DNA of 64,000 bases from Trichomonas vaginalis G3 (taxonomy: Eukaryota > Parabasalia > Trichomonadida > Trichomonadidae). Position 1 is the first letter of the stretch; each line of letters begins with the position of its first letter. The position numbers were made by a program, and so were the translations under genes. Shown piece by piece: positions 25,027 through 36,466 of this stretch. Below the pieces are notes generated by a model that worked only from the letters and a program-made list of their open reading frames with translations, did no database searches and was not told the DNA's origin. The stretch spans positions 21,078,172 to 21,142,171 of the forward strand of contig NC_067206.1 in assembly GCF_026262505.1 (NCBI RefSeq), in the 5' to 3' direction.

Positions 25027-25241
25027 ATCTACCAAGAGTTTCAAAGTTTCAAATCTATCTGAAATGAAGCTTTGAATCTCTTGTATATCTAATTGTAGAG
25101 GTACCTTTTCAAAATGTCTTCTATTGATTAAATTTAATCAGTAAAAGTCATTTTGAAAAGGTACATCTCTATAATTGCTATTGAGCATTCACTCTTGGAA
25201 CCTTGGAGCTCTTGTGTAGTGCATGAAAACTCCAAGATTCT
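25027..25241. repeat. Further hairpins after the palindrome, U1
   Basis: An AAGAGTTTCAAAG / CTTTGAATCTCTT pair near 25034-25084; about 20 paired bases at 25096-25116 (AGAGGTACCTTTTCAAAATG) with 25149-25171, enclosing TGATTAAATTTAATCA; and CTTGGAG / CTCCAAG near 25203-25238. With the upstream stems, nearly every base from 24240 to 25240 can sit in a hairpin. Confidence 0.6.
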
Positions 25242-25347
25242 AGAATAAAACATATATCATAGACATAATTTCTTCAAATATAATTTAAGGTTATTTTTTA
25301 AAAAATTAGAACAGCGTAATTTAAGGTTATTGAAAAGTGACACTTGA

Positions 25348-25695
25348 CAAATTTATCCCGCACTCTTCAAAAATAAGGAAATTTTGATAAATATCCTCAT
25401 CGCTATTATCATAAAAGATTCAATATCCCTTTCGATATTTAATGACAAATTTGAAAAGGTGTTTGAAATTCTTTCGGATTTTGTTGAATTTAACCCAAAA
25501 TTTATTATTAATTGTTTACAAGAAATTTTATTTAACTCTTCTTGTAAAGAAAACTTTGCCAATATTTTGAATGCATTTGAAAATTCCGAGCTTAGAATAT
25601 ATTTGGATGAATGCGAAGATGAAATCGATCCTGAAATTTTTGACTCTCTCAAAAATATGTATTCAATTTTAAATGAATCTAATTCTCATCAATAA
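25348..25695 (+). pseudogene. Helical acidic protein fragment, U1
   Basis: Open frame with no ATG near its 5' end. It begins right after the GAAAAGTGACA motif at 25332-25342 and ends NESNSHQ. The product is mostly predicted helix, with FEILSDFVEFNPKF, NCLQEILFNSS and an acidic YLDECEDEIDPEIF motif. It resembles HEAT/ARM-like parts of very large ubiquitin proteases, which would pair it with the C19 fragment at 23990-24220, but the two point away from each other. The frame is the same in U1, U2 and U4. More likely the 3' end of a captured gene than a complete one. Confidence 0.4.
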
Positions 25696-26220
25696 TAACA
25701 TATGAATAAAAAATAAATGGATTTAATTTTTTTATCAGTTTCAATAGATTACAGTTATTTTTATTTTCTACAATATCTCATTACCAAATCGTTTTAACTC
25801 TTTGTATATCAAAGAATAATAATAAGTGACCTGTAATAACCATACTCATAATGGATTAGACCTCAAATTATTTAAAATGTCAATTCAATATTATTAAATT
25901 ACAATTTCTTTTATTCTAATAGATTTTAACTAGCCAATCATGATTACAAATATTGTAGCCTTCATTAACTCATAATATCGAAGAATATAACTTATATTCA
26001 TGGACAATTTGTGATTAATTTCCAATAATATATAAAACCGACTCAAATTAATCATGTTGGCATTAGCGCGCATCGATGCTCAATCTACCTGTAGTATTAT
26101 AAGCTTATATTCCTATTTTTCAGCATTAAAATTGTGAATTACGTAATTTTGTCATAGTTTTACGTAATTTTAATTTTTTTTGATAAGAAAAAAATGACTT
26201 TAAAAAAAACGAGATCACTC
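25696..26220. other. AT-rich non-coding stretch, U1
   Basis: No frame, no strong repeat. A TTACGTAATTTTGTCATAGTTTTACGTAA near-direct repeat lies at 26138-26169. Counterparts occur in U2-U4. Confidence 0.4.
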
Positions 26221-26343
26221 ATAATCTTTTTCTCAGAAAACTGCAGAGTATACAACAAATGTACTCAAACGTGCATTAAGCACAATACCTGGTCCCCATT
26301 TCGCTCTATGGACCGATAATGGTACAAAAAATAAAGAAAAATT

Positions 26344-26645
26344 GCAAAAACGTTCCCACTTTTTGAGAGGGATGTTTTGCAAAATAATTTTATGGACATC
26401 TCTGGAAAGTTTCATTTCAGTTTGATAATATATCCAACACCTATATAGAAGAGCCTTGCTGATTTGACCTGAAAGAGCGAAAGTTAGTTTTTTGATTTGA
26501 AAACCCTGCAATTTAATATTGTTAAGGACTCAATGTAGAAATATGATATAATATCATGTAGAGATCAATCATCTTCCAAAAATCTTCTATGTATGAAAGA
26601 AAAAAATTTGCAAAACGTACCTCTCAAGAAGTGGGAACGTTTTGC
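26344..26645. repeat. Spaced inverted repeat, about 25-bp arms, U1
   Basis: 26344-26369 (GCAAAAACGTTCCCACTTTT...) pairs with 26621-26645 with two differences, around about 250 bases. A second weaker pair (TTTTGCAAAA) sits just inside. It could mark ends of a small non-autonomous element, but no target duplication is visible. The 92-codon minus frame across it (26233-26511) has no recognisable domain. Copies near 35116-35417, 44104-44405 and 53133-53434. Confidence 0.55.
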
Positions 26646-26934
26646 ACACTCTCGAAAATAAAACACAATTTCATTAATTATTATGCGAAAGGGGAATTGA
26701 ACATATTTTTATTCAACCAGATAATCCTCAGGCCAACAGATTTCGCAAAGAGAATTTCCCCAAACAGTAAGATTTTTCAAAAAAAGAAATATAATGCGAA
26801 GAATTAAGATTAATCACCGAAAAAACAACTGATTTTACTTACTTTAATGATTTTGAAGATATGCAAATTATCAGGAAGAAAGCTCAATATAACAAATAAA
26901 ATAATATTCTAATTTGCAAGAATGGGTTTAATGA

Positions 26935-27132
26935 CTACGCACAAATACATAGCCTCATACATATCAACAAAGGTCTTGGGTCTCCGAGGTTCTCAATTTC
27001 ATCAGAAACCGCTATATGATAACCAAGCTTACTCAGATCTACACATAAATACATAGCCTCATACATATCAACAAAGGTCTCTCTACTCTTAAGTTCCAAT
27101 TCCCAAAATTTTATTTTTATATTTATTGGCAA
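26935..27132 (-). pseudogene. Short frame with internal tandem duplication, U1
   Basis: Contains FWELELKSRETFVDMYEA then DLSKLGYHIAVSDEIENLG. About 37 bases encoding the VDMYEAMYLC part occur twice, at 26941-26977 and 27046-27082, 105 bp apart. The part after the second copy is out of context. Possibly a piece of a host gene; I do not recognise the family. Same frame at 44694-44891 and 53722-53919. Confidence 0.3.
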
Positions 27133-27697
27133 AAGGTAAAAGTTCCAAATTATCGTATCGTTAATTTTTAATTTGCTTTCAAATTATATTTTTTGTACTT
27201 ACGTTCAATTTTTATTTTTAATAAATTATTTATATTAAAATTTCGAAATATTCATAAATACATTCAATTCATATAATAATAGTCAATATCATCGTTTTGA
27301 GAAGATCAGATCCTACACAAAAACCATGGAGAGGATTGTATTTTCAATGTATGCCTCTGGTCGAGCACTAAAAGCAAAAGCTAGACAGTTTTTAACCTGT
27401 ATAATAAAAATGTATCATATATCTTTTTGGAAAATAAAAACAAATTTTTATTTATTCAATATTATATAAAAAGGTGTTGATATTGCAGGTTTTTCAGTAT
27501 GTTTTCCATCCCAATAAAACTCAATATTAATCGATATATCTGAAAAATACGAGGTGTCAAAGTGGTGAATTTCACCTCACTTCGTTTTGCTCCATTAAAT
27601 TGACTCAATTTCATCCCTTTGCTGAGAATTTTTGTATTTGGAGGATAATAATCTAAATAATTCGAAATATTTGTTACAATAACTATCAGTGCTTGAT

Positions 27698-29099
27698 TTA
27701 ATGTTTGAATTTGATTGCTTCAAATTGCGCAATTTTAAGTAATTCGGCGTCAGATGTTAATTTTTTGCAAGAAGAATTAAATATATATGTGGGATTTGGT
27801 ATTGCGTTTGATGTTTTGTTTGTTAATTCGTTGGATAAGGCTTTATCTGGGTTCCACGGATGAATACCATACTGATGCATTGACTTAATCACAAGCATCA
27901 ATTAAAATTCTTACAATTTTTAACCTTGGTTTTGGGTATTTGATAAATTATCTTGCTCATATGTGTAAAGCGGAACATATTTTAACCTGTTATTCTTTGA
28001 TCTCAAAGATGCTGCACATCCTACATCAAATAACTGGAGAACTACTGTGCAGTAAGCTGGAAATGTCAAGAGTTCAATTCTGAAGAGACTCAAAAGTTTG
28101 CAAGTAAAATAACTTACTCGGCTGATATGATTATCACCGAATACGATATTATGCTGAGCTGCTGTGATAGCATCAAGACTTGAGCGATATCTCTGGATTT
28201 CGATAATAAAAGTTAAATTAAAGATATCCCATATCTTCTTTGTCATCCATCCATAAGATTGTCCTGTAAGGAATGCTCTCACGGAGCGGAGTTCCTGTGA
28301 ACAATTTTATATTCCTGGAACAATAATAAATGGTTTCATCCGGTATCCTTCAGAATTATATGGGAAGATACTAGTAACAAGCACAAATTCATGCTCTTCT
28401 TTGGTTAAAGGAGGGTTGCTTTCAGTGCAGATAACTTTGTAACGCTTTGATGAAGCAGAGATGTTTCATAAATACTCCACTTATTCCATGGATCAATTCC
28501 TGCCGTATACTGAAATTAATGTAAGAAGTTAGCAACTGTTGCTGTGTTACAGTACTTTGCTCGTTTTTCCTCATTTTCTTTTGAGCTTTTGATCTCAATG
28601 TTGAGATCAGAGCAAACTCTGTTTAACCATGATCTTGAGGGGAGATATACTTCTAGCGAAGTAAACAATTCTTTTTCCTCTTGTTGGAAATTCGTCTGGA
28701 TGAACAAGGCCAGCTAGATATAAAGCTCTGCTGTATCTATACTCCAGTAATTCGTAGGCAATCTGATAAGCTTCGATTACCTTTTCACATGCAAGACCTT
28801 TTGCTCTTTGATTGATTTCACCATAAAAATCAAGTAATTCGACCTCTGAAAGATACGATGGTTCTCCACCATTACATGTGGTTGTCCATACATTTTCCGC
28901 AATTGTATGTCGCAACTCTGCAGTTATTGAATCATCGCGTTCCATGTGAAATTCATCTTTGTTATCAGTGTAGCACTTTTTGTTTAGTCTTCTTTTGAAG
29001 ATTTTACGTTGAATACGAGACAAAACTGCTTTTTCTCAATGAAGTTTACATTTGGCTTTAATGTAATTAAGACTTTTCATGTCACTTTTTGTAAAGTTC
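27698..29099 (-). pseudogene. Pogo/CENP-B-like transposase, decayed, U2
   Basis: Same pieces and same breaks as in U1 (tail 27698-27901, catalytic 27920-28282, HTH 28516-29023), with one extra difference near the end of the catalytic piece. Confidence 0.72.
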
Positions 29100-30152
29100 A
29101 TTTTCGGTACGGAACAAATGCATATATTAATGCATTAATTCTAAATGTAATAAATTTTGTATCTTTGAAAATTTCAAAGTTAAAAAAAATTGGACTAATA
29201 TTATTCGTCTTCAAATGTACTATGCAAATTAAAGTTTTTGGGCTATGGATTCTGTGGGATAAGATTATTGAAATTTTGGATGTTCCTCGAATTGGCCAGA
29301 GATTCGAGTGTCAATGCCTTGTTCCATAACATAGTAATTGTGTTTGTGACTGAGCATATTTTTTTCTAAAATATAGAGATTAAAATTGTAAAAATCTTCA
29401 TTTAAGGAGTTCCTGTTAAATGATTGTGACTTGATTATATTTGTGTCGTTTTTGGTAGTCTCTTTATTCGATTTTGATGAATTTATGTTCGAAATTCGGT
29501 ATTTAACTAATAAGATTCAGAGTAAAACACTGGAAATCGGATATTCTCTATGCCAATGAACTGGACAATCTGTGTGTTTGGGAGGTGAAATTCCAAATTT
29601 TTTTGAAATCCCGAAAATGAAGATCAACCCTTTATTTTTGATTAAGATATTTTACAATTTCAGATTTTTTTGAATACTTTTGATTCGGTTTTGTTAAAAG
29701 CATATCAGCTAACTTGTTTTAAAAATCACATATTTTTATGTGGTAAGACGAAATGATGGAAGTGAGGCATATCTCAATATTTTCACCAGATCTTCAGGCA
29801 TTTAGCATGGATATATAATTGTTATCATGATTTGTATTTAGTAATATTATTTAATCCAACTTATCAAAGCTAAACAAGATAAGAAATGCGTTTTAATTTT
29901 TTTTTCAAACAAAATTGAACAAAAAATACACTTAGAAGATATATTTCTTTAAGTTATTTATAGTAATGGAAATAATATGGTATATCTATCATTAACATAT
30001 AAGCAGATCATACCTCTCTTGTGCCATGCAATTATGAATTAAGAATTTTGTAAATTCAACTGTATATAATAATCTTTTAATTGAAAAACATCATCAGACC
30101 AAGAGATGTTAATCATGTGCATCTAATATAATTGTTTTTGTCTAGTGTTGAA

Positions 30153-32554
30153 AACAGAAATTCATCAAAAGTGACACCTCAGAAAAGCTATAATATTGAA
30201 TTTTTGGAACTTTTGATAGAGCACGTTTTTAAATATTAATTAAAGTAAATGTATATTTCGTAAAGATTCTTTTTAATAAAAAATAAAATTTTGAAGAAGA
30301 ACACAAAATCTTCTGAAAAATAATATCACATAAACTCATATTATTTTCTAATATATAACTATTTTATATAAAAATCAAATTCAATGATCTTAAAAGCGAA
30401 GGATAAACCTCAAAATTTACGAATATAATGAGTGGGAATATAATGCTTATCTATCATAAAACCATATGAAATATCAATTTTTGCTTTACGCCTAATTTTT
30501 GACGACAATTAGCAAAAAATGTTAAATGTTAACACTCAGTCCATTTGAATATGAAAAATAAAATTGACTTTGATTAAATGTTTTTATTTATCATGCAATT
30601 CTTCTTGCGACCAAAGATTTGAATAAAATTTCAAAAAATAAGATAGCTTAAAAATAATATACGGTAGTGTTTACTAATAGATGAATAGTATATAAATTCT
30701 ATTAAAATGGATTTGATCCAAAAAGATATATAAAATTTGATCATAAATAAAATTGTTTAGAAGTCATTTAAAATGATGTAATTATTCAAATTTTGCTAAA
30801 ACCCATTCCTCTTTGATATATAACTCCCATTTTTGCATTTCTGGCTCGTACCAAAATTTTGAAACTTCGAATAATTCGTTAGGAGTGTAATTACTATTCG
30901 TTTTTGGATTAATATCGAGAGATAAATGTGGTGTATTGTTGTATTTTTCAATGAACTGCTGAACTGAGTCCTTGATTTGTTGAATATCATCCAACTCGTC
31001 TGGCAAAAACTTTTCTAAGCTTGGCCACAGGCGCTCCACCTTGCCGTTCTGTCTTGGCATATACGGCAAGGTGTGCTTCCAAACTATTCCGTTTTCCTGC
31101 ATAACCTGGCCGAATTCACCGCGGTTTTCACCGCCGTTATCGGTCCAGATGCAGTAAGGGATAAACTCCTCTAAAAGTTTTCTTAAAATATTCGCTGTTG
31201 AGTTGGAAGACTTGTTTTTCAATAATTTAGTTTTGAGAACTTTACGTGTCATATCATTCAATATGGCAAAGAATGGAAAAGAAACATTACCGTGAAGGTA
31301 ATGAATATCGCAGTGCCATATCAAATTCTTTGATATGGCACGATATTTGGTAGGTGGATCTGCTGGTTTGTAATCTCTTTTTGAAGATAAACCTGATTCC
31401 ATCATAAATTTTTCCACTTGATGAGGCTTTATTTTTTGTAAATTGTCAAAAATTTGATCTTTTGTCAAATCTTCTATATTTTCAAATTCTTTTGCAATTT
31501 CTTCTTTTCTTTCTCACAATCGGGATTTTGAGCAATATTTTGAAACCTTTTAATCAATAAATAAGTTTTTGAAATTCCTCCTTTATATTGTGAAACACAA
31601 GAATTAATTAATTGTTTTTGTTCAAATGTTGGTGGATTTGGTTTTGCCGCGACTAACTTTTGGTAATTCGATTTCTTGAAGTTGAAATGCTCTTCTTATT
31701 GTATTTTCGGCAACATTCAATTTAATTTTACCATTTTCCAATTCAACTTCCTTTCCCACACTTTTGTAATATTCACCTTCTTCTATTCTTCTTTTAGCTT
31801 CAAATAGCCATTCTCTGTTTATAGATTTGGCAGTAGTCATAAAAGTGGTCCTTCTTTTGTGATAAGATTCAAATTTGAATGTGGATGATAAATAAAAATC
31901 AAAAATAATTGTTATAATTTAAATGAAGAAGTAATTTAAAACGATTTTATTTATGATCAAATTTTATATATTTTTTTGGATCAAATCCATTTTAATAGAA
32001 TTTATATACTATTCATCTATTAGTAAACACTACCGTATATTATTTTTAAGCTATCTTATTTTTTGAACTTTTATTCAAATCTTTGGTCGCAAGAAGAATT
32101 GCATGATAAATAAAAACATTTAATCAAAGTCAATTTTATTTTTCATATTCAAATGGACTGAGTGTTAACATTTAACATTTTTTGCTAATTGTCGTCAAAA
32201 ATTAGGCGTAAAGCAAAAATTGATATTTCATATGGTTTTATGATAGATAAGCATTATATTCCCACTCATTATATTCGTAAATTTTGAGGTTTATCCTTCG
32301 CTTTTAAGATCATTGAATTTGATTTTTATATAAAATAGTTATATATTAGAAAATAATATGAGTTTATGTGATATTATTTTTCAGAAGATTTCATTCTATA
32401 TGCCTATGAAAAGTACTCTCAAAACTAACTTTTTCCTAATTATAATTAAATCTAGAATATTGTATTATGCTTAGTGTTATTTCATTTTTCTCATTCAATT
32501 TAGAATTTACAAATGTCAAAAATTGAGAGCTGTCACTTTTGATGAATTTCTGTT
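30153..32554 (-). mobile_element. Integrase transposon with long inverted repeats, U2
   Basis: Both AACAGAAATTC ends and both long arms are present, as in U1. Flanks are identical to those in U1, so it was copied with the unit and not inserted separately. Confidence 0.8.
30782..31840 (-). pseudogene. rve-type integrase, frame split, U2
   Basis: Catalytic part 30782-31468 and N-terminal part 31622-31840 are in different frames, with two short length changes in the linker region. All three catalytic acids are present. Sequencing error in short runs is as likely as true decay. Confidence 0.8.
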
Positions 32555-32763
32555 TATTACATAGCATTAATAAAAAAATCATTGTTCTGATTAATATTTA
32601 TCCAATAATAATATATATTCATTTTTGAATTTAATTAGCTTTTTTAAAGCTTAATATTTAATAATATTATTATTCAACATTCTTAATAAAATAAGATATA
32701 TGCTTTATGTCTAATATATGTTTTGTAGAAATTTCGAGGAAATATCAAGGTTTCAACATCACT

Positions 32764-32990
32764 TCACTTCCACCATTTCGTCTTACGAAAGTTTAATTGT
32801 ATGATTAAATACTTGGGCCATTCTAATATTTCATCTTTTTGAAATCGATTTTGCTCAATAGGATATGTATTAAAATATTTTTCCAATGCATCCAATAAAT
32901 TATCCGTGCCATTTATTGATATATCAAGAAAGTCGTTTTGTTTTGTTTCTATCGGGTAATACGATGTGAAAAGTGACAAAAATATACTAT
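32764..32990 (-). pseudogene. Ubiquitin-specific protease-like fragment, U2
   Basis: As at 23990-24220. A missing G in the run before TAATACG shifts the 5' end so that it begins with Met in this copy only. Confidence 0.48.
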
Positions 32991-33012
32991 GATTTATATT
33001 TCATTGTATAAT

Positions 33013-33942
33013 AAAGTCGAGAAGGGAGTCCTAACCTTAAGAAAGGGCTCTCTTCTCGACTTTCTGCTGCAATCTCACTCGAATTGCGCGTATATACTGC
33101 TTCTTTCATTAGAAGTAGTATATACGCGCAACAATATGCCATGGCAAGTGCACTTGTCGCCACTTTTAATGTTTCTCAAATGCAATGCGGGAAGGAGTGG
33201 CAATATAGTACTTGGGTAGTTGTGGAGTTATGTGTTAGGAGAGGGAACAGGACAAATTTGCCACACGGCACTTTTTTTTAAAAAAAATTAATGGAGCGGA
33301 GCGATACTCTGCTGCAGGAGCCCAAGGCTCCCAATCATTACGAAAGGAGCCTCAGGGCTCCTGAGAATCCATCAGCAGAGGCCTTTTCATTTGGCCTCTG
33401 CTGATCAAAGATTCGGCGAAGCCATTCTTCGTCTCAGGAGCCCCAAGGCTCCCAATCATTACGAAAGGGAGCCTCAGGGCTCCTGAGAATCCATCAGCAG
33501 AGGCCTTTTCATTTGGCCTCTGCTGATCAAAGATTCGGCGAAGCCATTCTTCGTCTCAGGAGCCCCAAGGCTCCCAATCATTACGAAAGGGAGCCTCAGG
33601 GCTCCTGAGAATCCATCAGTAGAGGCCTTTTCATTTGGCCTCTGCTGATCAAAGATTCGGCGAAGCCATTCTTCGTCTCAGGAGCCCCAAGGCTCCCAAT
33701 CATTACGAAAGGGAGCCTCAGGGCTCCTGAGAAACCTCTTTGAGAAGGTTTTCTTTAAGAAAACCTTCTCAAAGATGATTGTCAGCATTCACTCAAAATC
33801 TACCAAGAGTTTCAAAGTTTCAAATCTATCTGAAATGAAGCTTTGAATCTCTTGTATATCTAATTGTAGAGGTACCTTTTCAAAATGTCTTCTATTGATT
33901 AAATTTAATCAGTAAAAGTCATTTTGAAAAGGTACATCTCTA
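33013..33942. repeat. Hairpin block with four minisatellite copies, U2
   Basis: Stems at 33013-33063 and about 33084-33131, minisatellite 33316-33730, palindrome 33737-33773, outer stems to about 33942. Same fold as U1. Confidence 0.85.
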
Positions 33943-34118
33943 TAATTGCTATTGAGCATTCACTCTTGGAACCTTGGAGCTCTTGTGTAGTGCATGAAAA
34001 CTCCAAGATTCTAGAATAAAACATATATCATAGACATAATTTCTTCAAATATAATTTAAGGTTATTTTTTAAAAAATTAGAACAGCGTAATTTAAGGTTA
34101 TTGAAAAGTGACACTTGA

Positions 34119-34466
34119 CAAATTTATCCCGCACTCTTCAAAAATAAGGAAATTTTGATAAATATCCTCATCGCTATTATCATAAAAGATTCAATATCCC
34201 TTTCGATATTTAATGACAAATTTGAAAAGGTGTTTGAAATTCTTTCGGATTTTGTTGAATTTAACCCAAAATTTATTATTAATTGTTTACAAGAAATTTT
34301 ATTTAACTCTTCTTGTAAAGAAAACTTTGCCAATATTTTGAATGCATTTGAAAATTCCGAGCTTAGAATATATTTGGATGAATGCGAAGATGAAATCGAT
34401 CCTGAAATTTTTGACTCTCTCAAAAATATGTATTCAATTTTAAATGAATCTAATTCTCATCAATAA
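34119..34466 (+). pseudogene. Helical acidic protein fragment, U2
   Basis: Identical frame to 25348-25695, again lacking an ATG near its 5' end. Confidence 0.4.
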
Positions 34467-36466
34467 TAACATATGAATAAAAAATAAATGGATTTAATTT
34501 TTTTTATCAGTTTCAATAGATTACAGTTATTTTTATTTTCTACAATATCTCATTACCAAATCGTTTTAACTCTTTGTATATCAAAGAATAATAATAAGTG
34601 ACCTGTAATAACCATACTCATAATGGATTAGACCTCAAATTATTTAAAATGTCAATTCAATATTATTAAATTACAATTTCTTTTATTCTAATAGATTTTA
34701 ACTAGCCAATCATGATTACAAATATTGTAGCCTTCATTAACTCATAATATCGAAGAATATAACTTATATTCATGGACAATTTGTGATTAATTTCCAATAA
34801 TATATAAAACCGACTCAAATTAATCATGTTGGCATTAGCGCGCATCGATGCTCAATCTACCTGTAGTATTATAAGCTTATATTCCTATTTTTCAGCATTA
34901 AAATTGTGAATTACGTAATTTTGTCATAGTTTTACGTAATTTTAATTTTTTTTGATAAGAAAAAAATGACTTTAAGAAAAAACGAGATCACTCATAATCT
35001 TTTTCTCAGAAAACTGCAGAGTATACAACAAATGTACTCAAACGTGCATTAAGCACAATACCTGGTCCCCATTTCGCTCTATGGACCGATAATGGTACAA
35101 AAAATAAAGAAAAATTGCAAAAACGTTCCCACTTTTTGAGAGGGATGTTTTGCAAAATAATTTTATGGACATCTCTGGAAAGTTTCATTTCAGTTTGATA
35201 ATATATCCAACACCTATATAGAAGAGCCTTGCTGATTTGACCTGAAAGAGCGAAAGTTAGTTTTTTGATTTGAAAACCCTGCAATTTAATATTGTTAAGG
35301 ACTCAATGTAGAAATATGATATAATATCATGTAGAGATCAATCATCTTCCAAAAATCTTCTATGTATGAAAGAAAAAAATTTGCAAAACGTACCTCTCAA
35401 GAAGTGGGAACGTTTTGCACACTCTCGAAAATAAAACACAATTTCATTAATTATTATGCGAAAGGGAATTGAACATATTTTTATTCAACCAGATAATCCT
35501 CAGGCCAACAGATTTCGCAAAGAGAATTTCCCCAAACAGTAAGATTTTTCAAAAAAAAGAAATATAATGCGAAGAATTAAGATTAATCACCGAAAAAACA
35601 ACTGATTTTACTTACTTTAATGATTTTGAAGATATGCAAATTATCAGGAAGAAAGCTCAATATAACAAATAAAATAATATTCTAATTTGCAAGAATGGGT
35701 TTAATGACTACGCACAAATACATAGCCTCATACATATCAACAAAGGTCTTGGTCTCCGAGGTTCTCAATTTCATCAGAAACCGCTATATGATAACCAAGC
35801 TTACTCAGATCTACACATAAATACATAGCCTCATACATATCAACAAAGGTCTCTCTACTCTTAAGTTCCAATTCCCAAAATTTTATTTTTATATTTATTG
35901 GCAAAAGGTAAAAGTTCCAAATTATCGTATCGTTAATTTTTAATTTGCTTTCAAATTATATTTTTTGTACTTACGTTCAATTTTATTTTTAATAAATTAT
36001 TTATATTAAAATTTCGAAATATTCATAAATACATTCAATTCATATAATAATAGTCAATATCATCGTTTTGAGAAGATCAGATCCTACACAAAAACCATGG
36101 AGAGGATTGTATTTTCAATGTATGCCTCTGGTCGAGCACTAAAAGCAAAAGCTAGACAGTTTTTAACCTGTATATAAAAATGTATCATATATCTTTTTGG
36201 AAAATAAAAACAAATTTTATTTATTCAATATTATATAAAAAGGTGTTGATATTGCAGGTTTTTCAGTATGTTTTCCATCCCAATAAAACTCAATATTAAT
36301 CGATATATCTGAAAAATACGAGGTGTCAAAGTGGTGAATTTCACCTCACTTCGTTTTGCTCCATTAAATTGACTCAATTTCATCCCTTTGCTGAGAATTT
36401 TTGTATTTGGAGGATAATAATCTAAATAATTCGAAATATTTGTTACAATAACTATCAGTGCTTGAT

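Larger units (their letters stand above)
1..25230. repeat. Giant fold-back inverted repeat, centre near 12620
   Basis: Modules left of about 12620 appear in inverse orientation and order relative to those on the right: integrase plus strand at 10977-12110 versus minus at 13110-14216; minisatellite at 8930-9370 versus 15716-16142; protease fragment at 9730-9965 versus 15170-15400. The left arm goes on for about 12.6 kb, more than one unit, and includes a second integrase copy at 859-1975. The right arm becomes clean after 18580. Either a natural palindrome or a read that passed round a hairpin adapter; the noise favours the latter. Confidence 0.75.
18581..27360. repeat. Tandem composite unit U1 (8780 bp)
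   Basis: First clean unit of a head-to-tail array. I set the boundary arbitrarily at the TCGAGCACTAAAAGC string found once per unit. U1 and U2 look identical for kilobases at a time. Contents: pogo-like remnant, integrase transposon, protease fragment, hairpin block with four minisatellite copies, helical protein fragment, unassigned AT-rich tail. The whole composite, including two unrelated transposons, was amplified as one block, recently judging by identity. Confidence 0.85.
27361..36131. repeat. Tandem composite unit U2 (8771 bp)
   Basis: Same order and near-identity to U1, four minisatellite copies. The few differences seen are mostly one- or two-base changes in homopolymers or short runs. 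Confidence 0.85.

Noticed and set aside
26695-26758. tRNA-like sequence on the minus strand (TGCGAAA ... TTTCGCA acceptor-like ends)
   Set aside because: The ends pair over seven bases and a GTTCAATTC T-loop-like string is present, but the span is only about 64 nt and no proper anticodon arm can be drawn. It probably belongs to the local hairpins.
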